Of a stretch of 40,945 nt of DNA, positions 1-7,250 are shown piece after piece. Each line of letters opens with the position of its first letter. Position 1 is the first letter of the stretch. A program made the position numbers and the translations under genes. Source of the DNA: Alphaproteobacteria bacterium (GTDB lineage Bacteria; Pseudomonadota; Alphaproteobacteria; Caulobacterales; Maricaulaceae); assembly GCA_024278915.1 (NCBI GenBank), contig JAJRSG010000082.1, forward strand, positions 1-40,945. Reading direction: 5' to 3'. A model generated the notes under the pieces. The model did not search any database. It was not told where the DNA came from and saw only the letters and a program-made list of their open reading frames with translations.

Positions 1-1003
1 CAGCCGTATTAAAAGTCATAGAAATGTTACCATCCTTATCAATCGCAATGATCCCGCCATGGCCACCCATCAATTCTAATTGATCATTGACGATTTCATT
101 GGCAGCTTGATTGAGGCTAATCCCTTTATATTCGACCATGGCGCAAATACTGCGTGCTACAGTTGCTCGAATAAAATATTCTCCGTGCCCGGTTGCGGAG
201 ACGCCACAACTTTTATTATCAGCATAGGTACCCGCCCCGATAATAGGGCTGTCGCCAATACGGTTCCAGCGTTTGTTTGTTAACCCGCCTGTTGAGGTTC
301 CAGCGGCTAGATTGCCTCGTTTATCAAGTGCAACAGCGCCAACCGTGCCAAATTTGTTCTCAGGATCGATCGGATCTCCATAGAACGCACTTTTGTCGCC
401 ATCGTGATCTAGGATAGCGCCGCCATCACGTTCAATCGCACGGTCTAATTGGTGTAGACGTTTTTCAGTTTTAAAATATTCGGGGTCAACCAAGAAAACA
501 CCTTGTGTTTTTGCGAATTCTTCCGCGCCTTTGCCCGCCAACATAACATGCTCTGAGTTACTCATAACTTCGCGGGCAAGGCTAATGGGGTTTTTAATGT
601 GAGTTACTCCCGTAATGGCGCCAGCATTCAAGTCTCGCCCGTCCATAATGGATGCATCAAGTTCATTAATGCGCTCATGTGTAAAAACGGCTCCTTTACC
701 AGCATTGAATAAAGGAGAGTTTTCCAGAATGATAATACTGGTTTCAACTGCATCCAAGGCGCTACCGCCTCTTTCTAATACAGCTTGCCCTGCACTCAGT
801 GCTTCGGCTAGCTTGGCTTTGTATGCCGCTTCTTTCTCTGGGGTGATATTGCGTTTGCGAATGGTGCCTGCGCCGCCATGTATGACAAGGGCGTATTGTG
901 GTTTGTTCATAGGTTTTATATTCAGCTGTGCAGGTAATGAGGTTGAGCAAGATGCTAGTAGTGCAACAATAGGCAATAATACCAATCGCGGTAAAAATTT
1001 CAT
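1..1003 (-). CDS. Isoaspartyl peptidase / L-asparaginase, lipoprotein form (C-terminus cut by window edge)
   Basis: Ntn-hydrolase of the plant-type asparaginase family (IaaA-like), which cleaves isoaspartyl dipeptides and asparagine. The reading frame stays open to base 1, so the protein lacks its C-terminus. It starts with a lipoprotein signal peptide: charged start, hydrophobic stretch, lipobox LASC with Cys19. The mature part opens with the family motif VIHGGAG. The autocleavage nucleophile should be Thr220 in FGTVGAVALD, followed by the family GTSTGG motif; the proenzyme would split before Thr220 into alpha and beta subunits. A GGAG ribosome site lies about 8 nt before the ATG at 1003. 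Lipid anchoring suggests a periplasmic enzyme, unlike the E. coli cytoplasmic form. It lies downstream of the porin on the same strand, with a hairpin between them. Confidence 0.9.
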   Translation of the reverse strand, partial: MKFLPRLVLLPIVALLASCSTSLPAQLNIKPMNKPQYALVIHGGAGTIRKRNITPEKEAAYKAKLAEALSAGQAVLERGGSALDAVETSIIILENSPLFNAGKGAVFTHERINELDASIMDGRDLNAGAITGVTHIKNPISLAREVMSNSEHVMLAGKGAEEFAKTQGVFLVDPEYFKTEKRLHQLDRAIERDGGAILDHDGDKSAFYGDPIDPENKFGTVGAVALDKRGNLAAGTSTGGLTNKRWNRIGDSPIIGAGTYADNKSCGVSATGHGEYFIRATVARSICAMVEYKGISLNQAANEIVNDQLELMGGHGGIIAIDKDGNISMTFNTA

Positions 1004-1088
1004 TTTAGTATCTCCATTATCGTATTTTGAGAGAGTGAAAAAATCATAGGTAGGATAAAAATAGAAAAAACATGCTTGCTAAAGAATG

Positions 1089-1115
1089 CCCCACTTTACA
1101 AAATGTAAAATGGGG
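1089..1115 (-). terminator. Hairpin after the porin gene, possible terminator
   Basis: Inverted repeat with arms CCCCACTTTACA and TGTAAAATGGGG around AAA (12-bp arms, one mismatch), just past the porin stop on the minus strand. A second perfect 6-bp stem (GGATAA/TTATCC, 1123-1140) sits between it and the stop. The U-tract after the hairpin is weak (CATTCTTT), so termination may be partial, or the hairpins may stabilise the porin mRNA. Confidence 0.5.
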
Positions 1116-1144
1116 TCGCTTTGGATAACACAAATTATCCTGTA

Positions 1145-2326
1145 TTAGAAGTCATATTGAGCGCGGATCAAGAAACCTTTGACTTTTTCTTTCTTAATGT
1201 TGGCCACTTGTAAGGCAACAAATTCCGGCGCAAGGCGTGATGAGCTGGTGCCGAGGTTGGCATCAGAATTAAAATAGTTTACACCGATACGAGTATTTTT
1301 TGTAGGGTACCAATCAGCGCCTAAGATCCATGTTTTGAGGTCGCCGCCATCAATGGCTTTATCTTTTAGGTCAAGGCCATCATATCTTGCAACAATGGAG
1401 AAGGCGCCGCGCCCACCTTCAGTAACTGGATCATAGACCTTCGGTCGGTTGAATTTCCCGTTCTTATAAACTTTTCGACCTTTGAAGAACATTCCAATTT
1501 CTGCGTAATAACCATTAAAACTTGGATCCGATACGCATGTTGAACATTTTGCAGAGTTAATGGCATATTCGGCAGCGGTCCATACTTTGTCGTTTATCCA
1601 CGCGACTTCACCGATGAAGGTCGTATCTGACTCGGCGATTTTACCAGTGCTGAGAATGGGGTCGATATTATGAGAATACGGCCTTTGCGTATAGCGGTTG
1701 GGGCCACGATCTTTGTTGTCGGTTCGGTGACGAAAAGAGGCGCCAAGGTGAATAGCTTTTTTCTTTTTCAAATATGGATTGAATGTTGCTCGGGCGGCGA
1801 CAACGCGCCCACTTGTGAATGGCTGGTGATCTATAGCGCCACCAAAAACGGCTGCGGATAGTGTATGTGTTTCCCCACGCTGAATAAATCCGATCCCAAC
1901 CCGTCTTTGAATGTTGAAACTATCGGTAAATGCGGCTCTTTCAATCGTGGATGTAAAACGCGATGATGTACTTTCATCTAAGGACATCGGGGATTTAAAC
2001 TGGCCTGCACGAATTCGAAAGCTTGGTTTTAATGGTTTCCAATCAACAAAAGCGACAATAGGTGTCACTTTGCCGTTTTCATCAACGCCAACATCAACAT
2101 TGTAAGAAATGTTTTTTGTGATTTTACCATGCGCTCCAATATAAGCCCGGCGTAAATCAAACCCATTAAAGTCCGCGTTGGAGTTATCACCATTAGCATT
2201 GGTGTAATCAATTTGTAGACGACCTTGTGGAACTAAGGTTGGGCTGTCTTTTGCTATTGCTGTCTGTGCAACTGTGCTTAACAATAGCACCGAAACAGCT
2301 GCGACCGAGTTAGAATATTTTTTCAT
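1145..2326 (-). CDS. OprO/OprP-type outer-membrane porin
   Basis: A 393-residue outer-membrane beta-barrel of the phosphate-selective porin O/P family. Residues 1-25 form a signal peptide ending AIA before KDSP. The mature N-terminus (PTLVPQGRLQIDYTNANGD, then DLRRAYIGAHGKI) is characteristic of the family, and the chain ends RAQYDF with the terminal Phe used for BAM-dependent assembly. Length is typical. The real substrate is unknown: many family members are general anion porins, and phosphate selectivity cannot be read from sequence. Ribosome site AAGAGGG precedes the ATG. The 5' region carries a copy of the ECF-type promoter motif (2388-2420) that also precedes the divergent P-loop operon and the ECF sigma gene, so I infer co-regulation with them. 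Confidence 0.88.
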   Translation of the reverse strand: MKKYSNSVAAVSVLLLSTVAQTAIAKDSPTLVPQGRLQIDYTNANGDNSNADFNGFDLRRAYIGAHGKITKNISYNVDVGVDENGKVTPIVAFVDWKPLKPSFRIRAGQFKSPMSLDESTSSRFTSTIERAAFTDSFNIQRRVGIGFIQRGETHTLSAAVFGGAIDHQPFTSGRVVAARATFNPYLKKKKAIHLGASFRHRTDNKDRGPNRYTQRPYSHNIDPILSTGKIAESDTTFIGEVAWINDKVWTAAEYAINSAKCSTCVSDPSFNGYYAEIGMFFKGRKVYKNGKFNRPKVYDPVTEGGRGAFSIVARYDGLDLKDKAIDGGDLKTWILGADWYPTKNTRIGVNYFNSDANLGTSSSRLAPEFVALQVANIKKEKVKGFLIRAQYDF

Positions 2327-2387
2327 TGGGAACCCTCTTGTAATAATGTGTAGTCGAAAGATTTTCAGTAATTTTTCGTGTCATTAA

Positions 2388-2420
2388 TATTAAGACGTTT
2401 TAGCTCTGATATTTATTCCC
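2388..2420 (-). promoter_or_regulatory. ECF-type promoter for the porin
   Basis: Read on the minus strand: -35 GGGAATAA (2420-2413), a 15-nt spacer, then -10 CGTCTTAATA (2397-2388). Element and spacing match the two plus-strand copies at 2443 and 8941. The predicted transcript start is near 2381, leaving a leader of about 55 nt. The -35 boxes of this promoter and the plus-strand one face away from each other across a 22-bp T-rich stretch, forming a back-to-back divergent promoter. Confidence 0.65.
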
Positions 2421-2442
2421 TCTTTTTTTTATTTATTTTTTT

Positions 2443-2475
2443 GGGAATAAAAACGGGTGTGGAAACGTCAATTAG
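2443..2475 (+). promoter_or_regulatory. ECF-type promoter for the P-loop/ABC operon
   Basis: GGGAATAA at 2443-2450, a 15-nt spacer, then CGTCAATTAG at 2466-2475. The 8941 copy before the sigma gene has the same -35, the same spacer length and the identical 10-base -10 box, with an unrelated spacer. GGAA..N15-16..GTC is the general form of ECF promoters. The start codon at 2506 has a good AAAGGA ribosome site at 2493-2498, giving a leader of about 25 nt. Confidence 0.7.
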
Positions 2476-2505
2476 GCAGAACTAGTTTTTACAAAGGAAA
2501 ACAAA

Positions 2506-3717
2506 ATGGTCAGCTTATTTACTATGGATAACACTAATACAGTTGTAACAGATGTCGAAAATGCTCTTGATGACATGACATTCAACAGTATTCCGGAAGC
2601 AGTTGCTCAACCACCTCTACATCTTGAGAAAAGTTTTAAAAACATGAAAGCCGTGACAAAGACAGGTAGAACTAAGTTTTCTTCCTTAAAGGCCAGTCGT
2701 GTAAGTAGCGCGAAACGTGCCTATGTTACACGCAACATGGATTTGAGCGTTGCCAAGTATTTAAAGGCTGGAGACGTGGCGCCAAAGGCCGGTGATATTA
2801 TTCTCGCCAAAATTGTTTCCCTTGGACAGCACAAACGTATTGAACAAACGGATGGGCGTCGGGCATATTTACATGTTGGCGACGAAATTATTCTAAGCTA
2901 TGGGGCTCGTTACGCCGCCGATCAGTTTGAAGGCTATGTTCCTGATGACTTGGGTGAATGCTATATGGTGGCGGCAGGCGGAATTGCTGCGACATATGCG
3001 TCAAAAAATGCAAGGGTTAAAAACCCAACCAGAATTATGCCAATTGGGATTTTGTGTGATAAAGACCGTGAAATTGTCAATATTAAACGCGGCGCATTAT
3101 CTAATGTAAAAGTACCTAAGGCTTCTGTTAAACCCCATGTGATCGCTGTCGTAGGTTCAGGGATGAATGCGGGTAAAACAACAGTAGCTGCAAGCATCAT
3201 ATATAGCCTCAGCAAAGAAAATTTGCGGGTAGCCGCTCTGAAAATTACAGGTACCGGTGCTGGTGGCGATATGTGGCAATATCAGGATGCCGGCGCGGTG
3301 GTTGCGTATGATTTTACTGATGCTGGTTATCCAACAAGTTTTAAAACTTCTCATGAAGAACTTAAAGCAATTATGAATCTGCTCTGCAACGCTGCTCGGG
3401 CCAAGAAACCGGATGTTATTGTGATCGAGGTTGCTGATGGTTTGCTACAAGAAGAAACTAATTATATTATTGGCTCTGACTGGTTTAAAGAACAAATTGA
3501 TTGCCTTGTTTATGCTGCGCGTGATGGTTTATCAGCGAGTGCTGGTGTTGATTTGTTACTGGCGGAAGATCTTCCACTAATCACAATTAGCGGCATGTTA
3601 ACATCATCACCACTTTGTGCTCGTGAAGCTGCGCTTGCGACAGATATACCTATTCTGGATGCAGAATCATATGCGAATACGGCACAACTGGCACACGACT
3701 TGTTGCAAGTAACATAG
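2506..3717 (+). CDS. P-loop NTPase-like protein, DUF1611/MobB-like, function unknown
   Basis: A 403-residue protein, probably cytoplasmic (no signal peptide or membrane segment). Residues 1-90 look flexible and basic. Residues about 95-150 (GDIILAKIVSLGQ, then HVGDEIILSYG) could be a small beta-rich domain. The C-terminal half is a P-loop domain with Walker A GSGMNAGKTT at 217-226 and a likely Walker B at IVIEVADG. NAGKTT together with KITGTG resembles DUF1611 and MobB-type GTPases more than ABC or AAA proteins. It is the first gene of the ECF-driven block, 25 bp ahead of the ABC exporter, and is probably co-transcribed with it. I do not recognise an exact family; a ligase- or dethiobiotin-synthetase-like activity is equally possible. 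Confidence 0.6.
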   Translation: MVSLFTMDNTNTVVTDVENALDDMTFNSIPEAVAQPPLHLEKSFKNMKAVTKTGRTKFSSLKASRVSSAKRAYVTRNMDLSVAKYLKAGDVAPKAGDIILAKIVSLGQHKRIEQTDGRRAYLHVGDEIILSYGARYAADQFEGYVPDDLGECYMVAAGGIAATYASKNARVKNPTRIMPIGILCDKDREIVNIKRGALSNVKVPKASVKPHVIAVVGSGMNAGKTTVAASIIYSLSKENLRVAALKITGTGAGGDMWQYQDAGAVVAYDFTDAGYPTSFKTSHEELKAIMNLLCNAARAKKPDVIVIEVADGLLQEETNYIIGSDWFKEQIDCLVYAARDGLSASAGVDLLLAEDLPLITISGMLTSSPLCAREAALATDIPILDAESYANTAQLAHDLLQVT

Positions 3718-3742
3718 ACTGCCGGCAGGATAGGAATATTTG

Positions 3743-5416
3743 ATGAGTGAGCGTACTCCTTTGTTTTCTTGGGATTTATTTAAATCCCTTAAGAAGCTTG
3801 CCTTTATTGGTGCGCTGCAAGCGGGGCTGGCTGTCACGCTCGCGTTTCAAATCAAAGACTTGTTAAATATGAAAGCAATGCAAGAGGGGCAGTTTGATTA
3901 TGATATTCTGCTGCCTTTTGCGATTGCCGTTATCATCGGCGTTTTGAAATGGCGCGAACGGGTTGAAGCCGAACGAATTGGGCAAAACTATGTGCACGCC
4001 ATTCGGGTGTCGTTATTTGACCATCTGAGCCGTTTATCATTTCGTGTCTTAGCTCGTAAGAGCAAGGGGCCGTTGTTATTACGTTTTATGAATGACTTAA
4101 CGGCATTGCGGCAATGGGTTAGTATTGGCCTTGCGCGGTTATTGGTGTCATCGATTGTGTTCTGTAGTGGGTTAACGGCACTGTTCTTTATAAATCGCCA
4201 TATTGCTTCATGGCTTGCTGCGTTGTTCTTGACGGGGGCGCTCTTCGCTTTCTTGCTTGGTCGTTATGTAAATGCATCAGTGCGAAATGCCCGTAAGAAG
4301 CGGTCTATTTTAGCTTCTGGTGTCACTGAAAAAATCATAACAATGCAGACCATTCAAATTTTGGCAAGGCGTCAGGTGGAGCGGCGTGATTTCATCCGAA
4401 AGTCGAGCCGTTTAAAAGGGGCTATGCGTCAAAGGGCTAGCAATATTGGCCTTCTGCGTGGCCTTACCCGTCTCGTTGGAAGCCTTGCGCTTGTAATTGC
4501 TGCCGTACTTGGTGCTGCTGATTTAAGAAGTGGGGCATTGACCCCAGGCGAATTGTTTGCGGCTCTCGCTTTGATTAGTTTCATTACCCCAGCCTTGTAT
4601 GACTTGGGGCGGGTTTATGAGTATTGGCACGGTGCTCAAATTGCGCGGGAAAAAATTGATAGTCTTTTGGCACTTGGGCCTAAAATTATGCCACCAGTTA
4701 AAGGGAAACGAGCCCGCATATCTGGCCTTGATTTAAGCTTTAAAGCTGTGAAATTTATGCCTGCTTTACGAAAGGTAAATGTTACGGCAAAAAAAGGTGA
4801 GCGAATTGTTCTCTTTGGTGCAAATGGTGCAGGTAAGTCTACTTTATTACACTTGGTAATGCGGTTGGATGAAGCGGATTCCGGGACAATTTTGCTCGGG
4901 AAAACATCTATTAAAAAGCTGGGCGTTGGTAGTTTGCGGCGTACAATAACCTTGGCAAGCTCGGATGATCCGTTATTTAAAGGCACTATCGCAAAAAACC
5001 TATGCTACCCTCTCGCTGTGCCAGATTTGAAAGAAGTGACACCGCTCTTACGTGATTTGGGTATGGATATAGATGATCCAAAATCTGCCTTTTGGAAGAA
5101 ACGCCAAATTAGAGAGGGTGGGGCCAATTTATCCAAGGGCGAAATTTCCGCGATTGTGATCGCGAGAGCTTTGTTAATGAAGCCCAAAATTTTGCTGCTG
5201 GATGAAGTCGATGTGCACTTGGACAAGTCTATGAAGGCTGCCTTCTTTAAAGTTCTGAGTAAATTCGAAGGCACAATCATTGCGGCTAGCCATGACCCAG
5301 CATTTCTAAATTTATGTAATACGGTTTGGCGCTTGGATAAAGGTCGCATCCGCGTCTCTCCCGCTTCTGACTTTAAATCATCACTTCATAACCTCAATCT
5401 TAAAGAGGTTAAATAG
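3743..5416 (+). CDS. Half-size ABC exporter (TMD-NBD) with altered Q-loop
   Basis: A 558-residue type IV ABC exporter half-transporter, expected to work as a homodimer in the inner membrane. About six membrane segments lie in residues 10-300, followed by a nucleotide-binding domain: Walker A GANGAGKST (359-367), signature LSKGE (463-467), Walker B ILLLDE (Asp487, Glu488) and switch His517. Two features depart from consensus. The Q-loop Gln is replaced (LASSDDPLF, Ser407 at the usual Gln position) and the signature reads LSKGE rather than LSGGQ; the D-loop is DVHLD. ATP-binding and hydrolysis residues are present, so the protein should be active but perhaps weakly coupled. The ATG at 3743 has AGGA at 3732-3735; an in-frame TTG lies one codon upstream. 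Substrate unknown. Confidence 0.85.
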   Translation: MSERTPLFSWDLFKSLKKLAFIGALQAGLAVTLAFQIKDLLNMKAMQEGQFDYDILLPFAIAVIIGVLKWRERVEAERIGQNYVHAIRVSLFDHLSRLSFRVLARKSKGPLLLRFMNDLTALRQWVSIGLARLLVSSIVFCSGLTALFFINRHIASWLAALFLTGALFAFLLGRYVNASVRNARKKRSILASGVTEKIITMQTIQILARRQVERRDFIRKSSRLKGAMRQRASNIGLLRGLTRLVGSLALVIAAVLGAADLRSGALTPGELFAALALISFITPALYDLGRVYEYWHGAQIAREKIDSLLALGPKIMPPVKGKRARISGLDLSFKAVKFMPALRKVNVTAKKGERIVLFGANGAGKSTLLHLVMRLDEADSGTILLGKTSIKKLGVGSLRRTITLASSDDPLFKGTIAKNLCYPLAVPDLKEVTPLLRDLGMDIDDPKSAFWKKRQIREGGANLSKGEISAIVIARALLMKPKILLLDEVDVHLDKSMKAAFFKVLSKFEGTIIAASHDPAFLNLCNTVWRLDKGRIRVSPASDFKSSLHNLNLKEVK

Positions 5417-5426
5417 GAACAATAAT

Positions 5427-6224
5427 ATGAGTAATACTTTAAACCGACAAAAAATTCTTGCACTGACAACCCAAGATGAGCAGGGGTATCCCTATTATAT
5501 TTTCATTCCTGAAAATATTTCAAAATCTCCTAAAATTTTTGTGTCTATACATGGCATCACGCGTAATGCAGCAGAACATTGCTTGCGGTATGCACAAGAA
5601 TTTGATTTTGAAGATACAATCATTATTACACCATTGTTTTCAAAAGAAAGGTTCAAGCATTTTCAAATATTAAGAGCTGATGAGCATGGCAATCGCCCTA
5701 ATGATGCCCTTGATGCAATTCTAAAAGATGTAAGCGAGAGGCTTGGCGTTCAAACAGAGCGTTTTACGCTTAGTGGTTACTCCGGCGGCGGCCAATTCGC
5801 GCATCGCTATGCAATGTTATATCCTGACCGGGTCGCTAAATTAATTTTGATGGCACCGGGGTGGTATACTTTTCCCGATGAGAGTGTAGCTTACCCTGAA
5901 GGGGTGGGGAAAAACCCAGAGTTTTCAGATTTGCAATTCTACCCAAAAGGGTTACTACCTCTCCCAATTGAAGTAATTGTTGGAGAGCGAGACAGTCGGC
6001 GAAATAAAACATTAAACCGAGCACCGAGTATTGATGAAAAACAAGGAAAAAATCGCCTTGAACGAAGTCAAAATTGGGTAAAAGCTCTGGTTGATCTTGC
6101 GATCAAGCATGACCGTCCGCCGAACGTTAAATTGAATATTGTGCCCAATGCTGGGCATTCTTTCAAAGCAAATTTTGACAAAAAGCAATATGTAAAGAGT
6201 ATACAAAATTCTACATTTGGTTGA
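5427..6224 (+). CDS. Alpha/beta hydrolase, esterase- or depolymerase-like
   Basis: A 265-residue serine hydrolase. The nucleophile elbow GYSGGG places Ser119 as catalytic, His244 (NAGHSF) closes the triad, and SVHGITRNA near residue 40 supplies the oxyanion-hole HG motif. The overall layout resembles poly(3-hydroxybutyrate) depolymerase/feruloyl-esterase-like hydrolases. No signal peptide is evident, so it is probably cytoplasmic. It follows the ABC exporter by 10 bp and is clearly in the same operon. Substrate cannot be deduced; a role in processing whatever the exporter handles is only an inference from position. Confidence 0.75.
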   Translation: MSNTLNRQKILALTTQDEQGYPYYIFIPENISKSPKIFVSIHGITRNAAEHCLRYAQEFDFEDTIIITPLFSKERFKHFQILRADEHGNRPNDALDAILKDVSERLGVQTERFTLSGYSGGGQFAHRYAMLYPDRVAKLILMAPGWYTFPDESVAYPEGVGKNPEFSDLQFYPKGLLPLPIEVIVGERDSRRNKTLNRAPSIDEKQGKNRLERSQNWVKALVDLAIKHDRPPNVKLNIVPNAGHSFKANFDKKQYVKSIQNSTFG

Positions 6225-6250
6225 GGAACCTAACTAGCTCTTAAGTTCCT
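6224..6250 (+). other. Hairpin between hydrolase and beta-barrel genes
   Basis: Arms AGGAAC (6224-6229) and GTTCCT (6245-6250), with three further inner pairs after one mismatch, overlap the hydrolase stop codon and are followed by TTTGGG. The U-tract is poor, so this looks more like an intra-operon attenuator or mRNA-processing site than a full terminator. A TATACT box at 6256-6261 could give the next gene a separate housekeeping promoter, but no convincing -35 is visible. Confidence 0.35.
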
Positions 6251-6282
6251 TTGGGTATACTCGATAGGCGCAGGGAGATAGT

Positions 6283-7242
6283 ATGAATGAATTTGTTGCA
6301 TATTGCGGTGCTGTATTACTACTGATTTTCAGTGGTGTAAATGCAAATGCACAAGATGATAGAGCACGTGAAACACAAGCGGGGGCACCAAAGGAAATCC
6401 CGTTGAAGTCTGGTCTTAATTTTCACATACAGGCTGGTGCTTTTTATAATAGCAATGTTTCAGTAAATGAACTTGATTTGAATGCTGGTCGCGGGGATGT
6501 TTCTGCAAAGCTCAGTGCTAGTGTGGAGTTTGAGAAAGAAATAAATAAAGATACAGAGTTTTCTCTTCGTTATAAGTTGTCTTCAACCAATCATGAGGAA
6601 TTCTCTCGGTTTGATGTTCTGACACACCTTGTGTCGGTGAAATTAGAACATGATTTTGGTGGGTTTAAATCCGGAGTTAGTTACCAATTTGCAGATAGTA
6701 GTTTGAACCAGAATGACTTTCTAACTTTAAACCAAATTAGCCCATATGCCTCGAAATTTTTAAATAAGAAAACTTATGTTCGTGGTTTTTATGGTTATGC
6801 AGACAAAAAATTTCAAAGTGCGCCATCTCGTGATTCTCAGGTACATAAAGTTGGCGGTGATGTATATTTCTTTTTAGATGGAGTACGTCAGTATATTCAG
6901 GCTGGTTACAGTTATGAAGATAGTGATGCCATAGGTGATGAGTTCGATTTTGGTGCCCATAAATTCAAAATTAGATATGCGAAACGGTTGCCATTTCGAG
7001 GGCGTCAAGCACGCTTTAAGGCGGGATGGCGATACGAAATGCGTGATTATAGTAAGATTACACCTTCTATAAATGTGCAGAGAGATGATAATCGTCACCG
7101 ATTTGAATTAGAGCTAGAGCTTCCCATTACTGATGTTTTTTATGGGCAGTTTGAACTTGGTCATGCTATATACTCCTCTAACTTAGCTACGGCAGATTAT
7201 GAACGTAGCATTGCAGCCCTTAGTTTAGGTGCTCGGTTTTAG
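6283..7242 (+). CDS. Outer-membrane beta-barrel protein, unknown function
   Basis: A 319-residue predicted outer-membrane protein. Residues 1-24 are a signal peptide (cleavage near ANAQDD). The remainder alternates polar and hydrophobic residues with many aromatic strand ends, such as FHIQAGAFYNSNV and GGFKSGVSYQF, and ends SLGARF with a terminal Phe, as expected for a BAM substrate. The layout resembles barrels annotated as surface-lipoprotein-assembly or generic outer-membrane proteins, but I cannot assign a family. A GGGAGATAGT ribosome site sits before the ATG. It is 8 bp upstream of the secreted subtilase. Pairing of a barrel with a secreted protease suggests export, surface display or maturation of one by the other (inference). 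Confidence 0.7.
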   Translation: MNEFVAYCGAVLLLIFSGVNANAQDDRARETQAGAPKEIPLKSGLNFHIQAGAFYNSNVSVNELDLNAGRGDVSAKLSASVEFEKEINKDTEFSLRYKLSSTNHEEFSRFDVLTHLVSVKLEHDFGGFKSGVSYQFADSSLNQNDFLTLNQISPYASKFLNKKTYVRGFYGYADKKFQSAPSRDSQVHKVGGDVYFFLDGVRQYIQAGYSYEDSDAIGDEFDFGAHKFKIRYAKRLPFRGRQARFKAGWRYEMRDYSKITPSINVQRDDNRHRFELELELPITDVFYGQFELGHAIYSSNLATADYERSIAALSLGARF

Positions 7243-7250
7243 GTGTAAAT

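Noticed and set aside
615-1049. Plus-strand open frame of 144 residues opposite the asparaginase
   Set aside because: It lies antisense to a well-supported gene with signal peptide and active-site motifs, and shows no domain.
2413-2450. TTTATTCCC...GGGAATAAA inverted repeat as a terminator or single regulator operator
   Set aside because: The arms are 22 bp apart and each is followed outward by CGTC at exactly 15 nt, as is the non-palindromic copy at 8941, so two divergent promoters explain it better.
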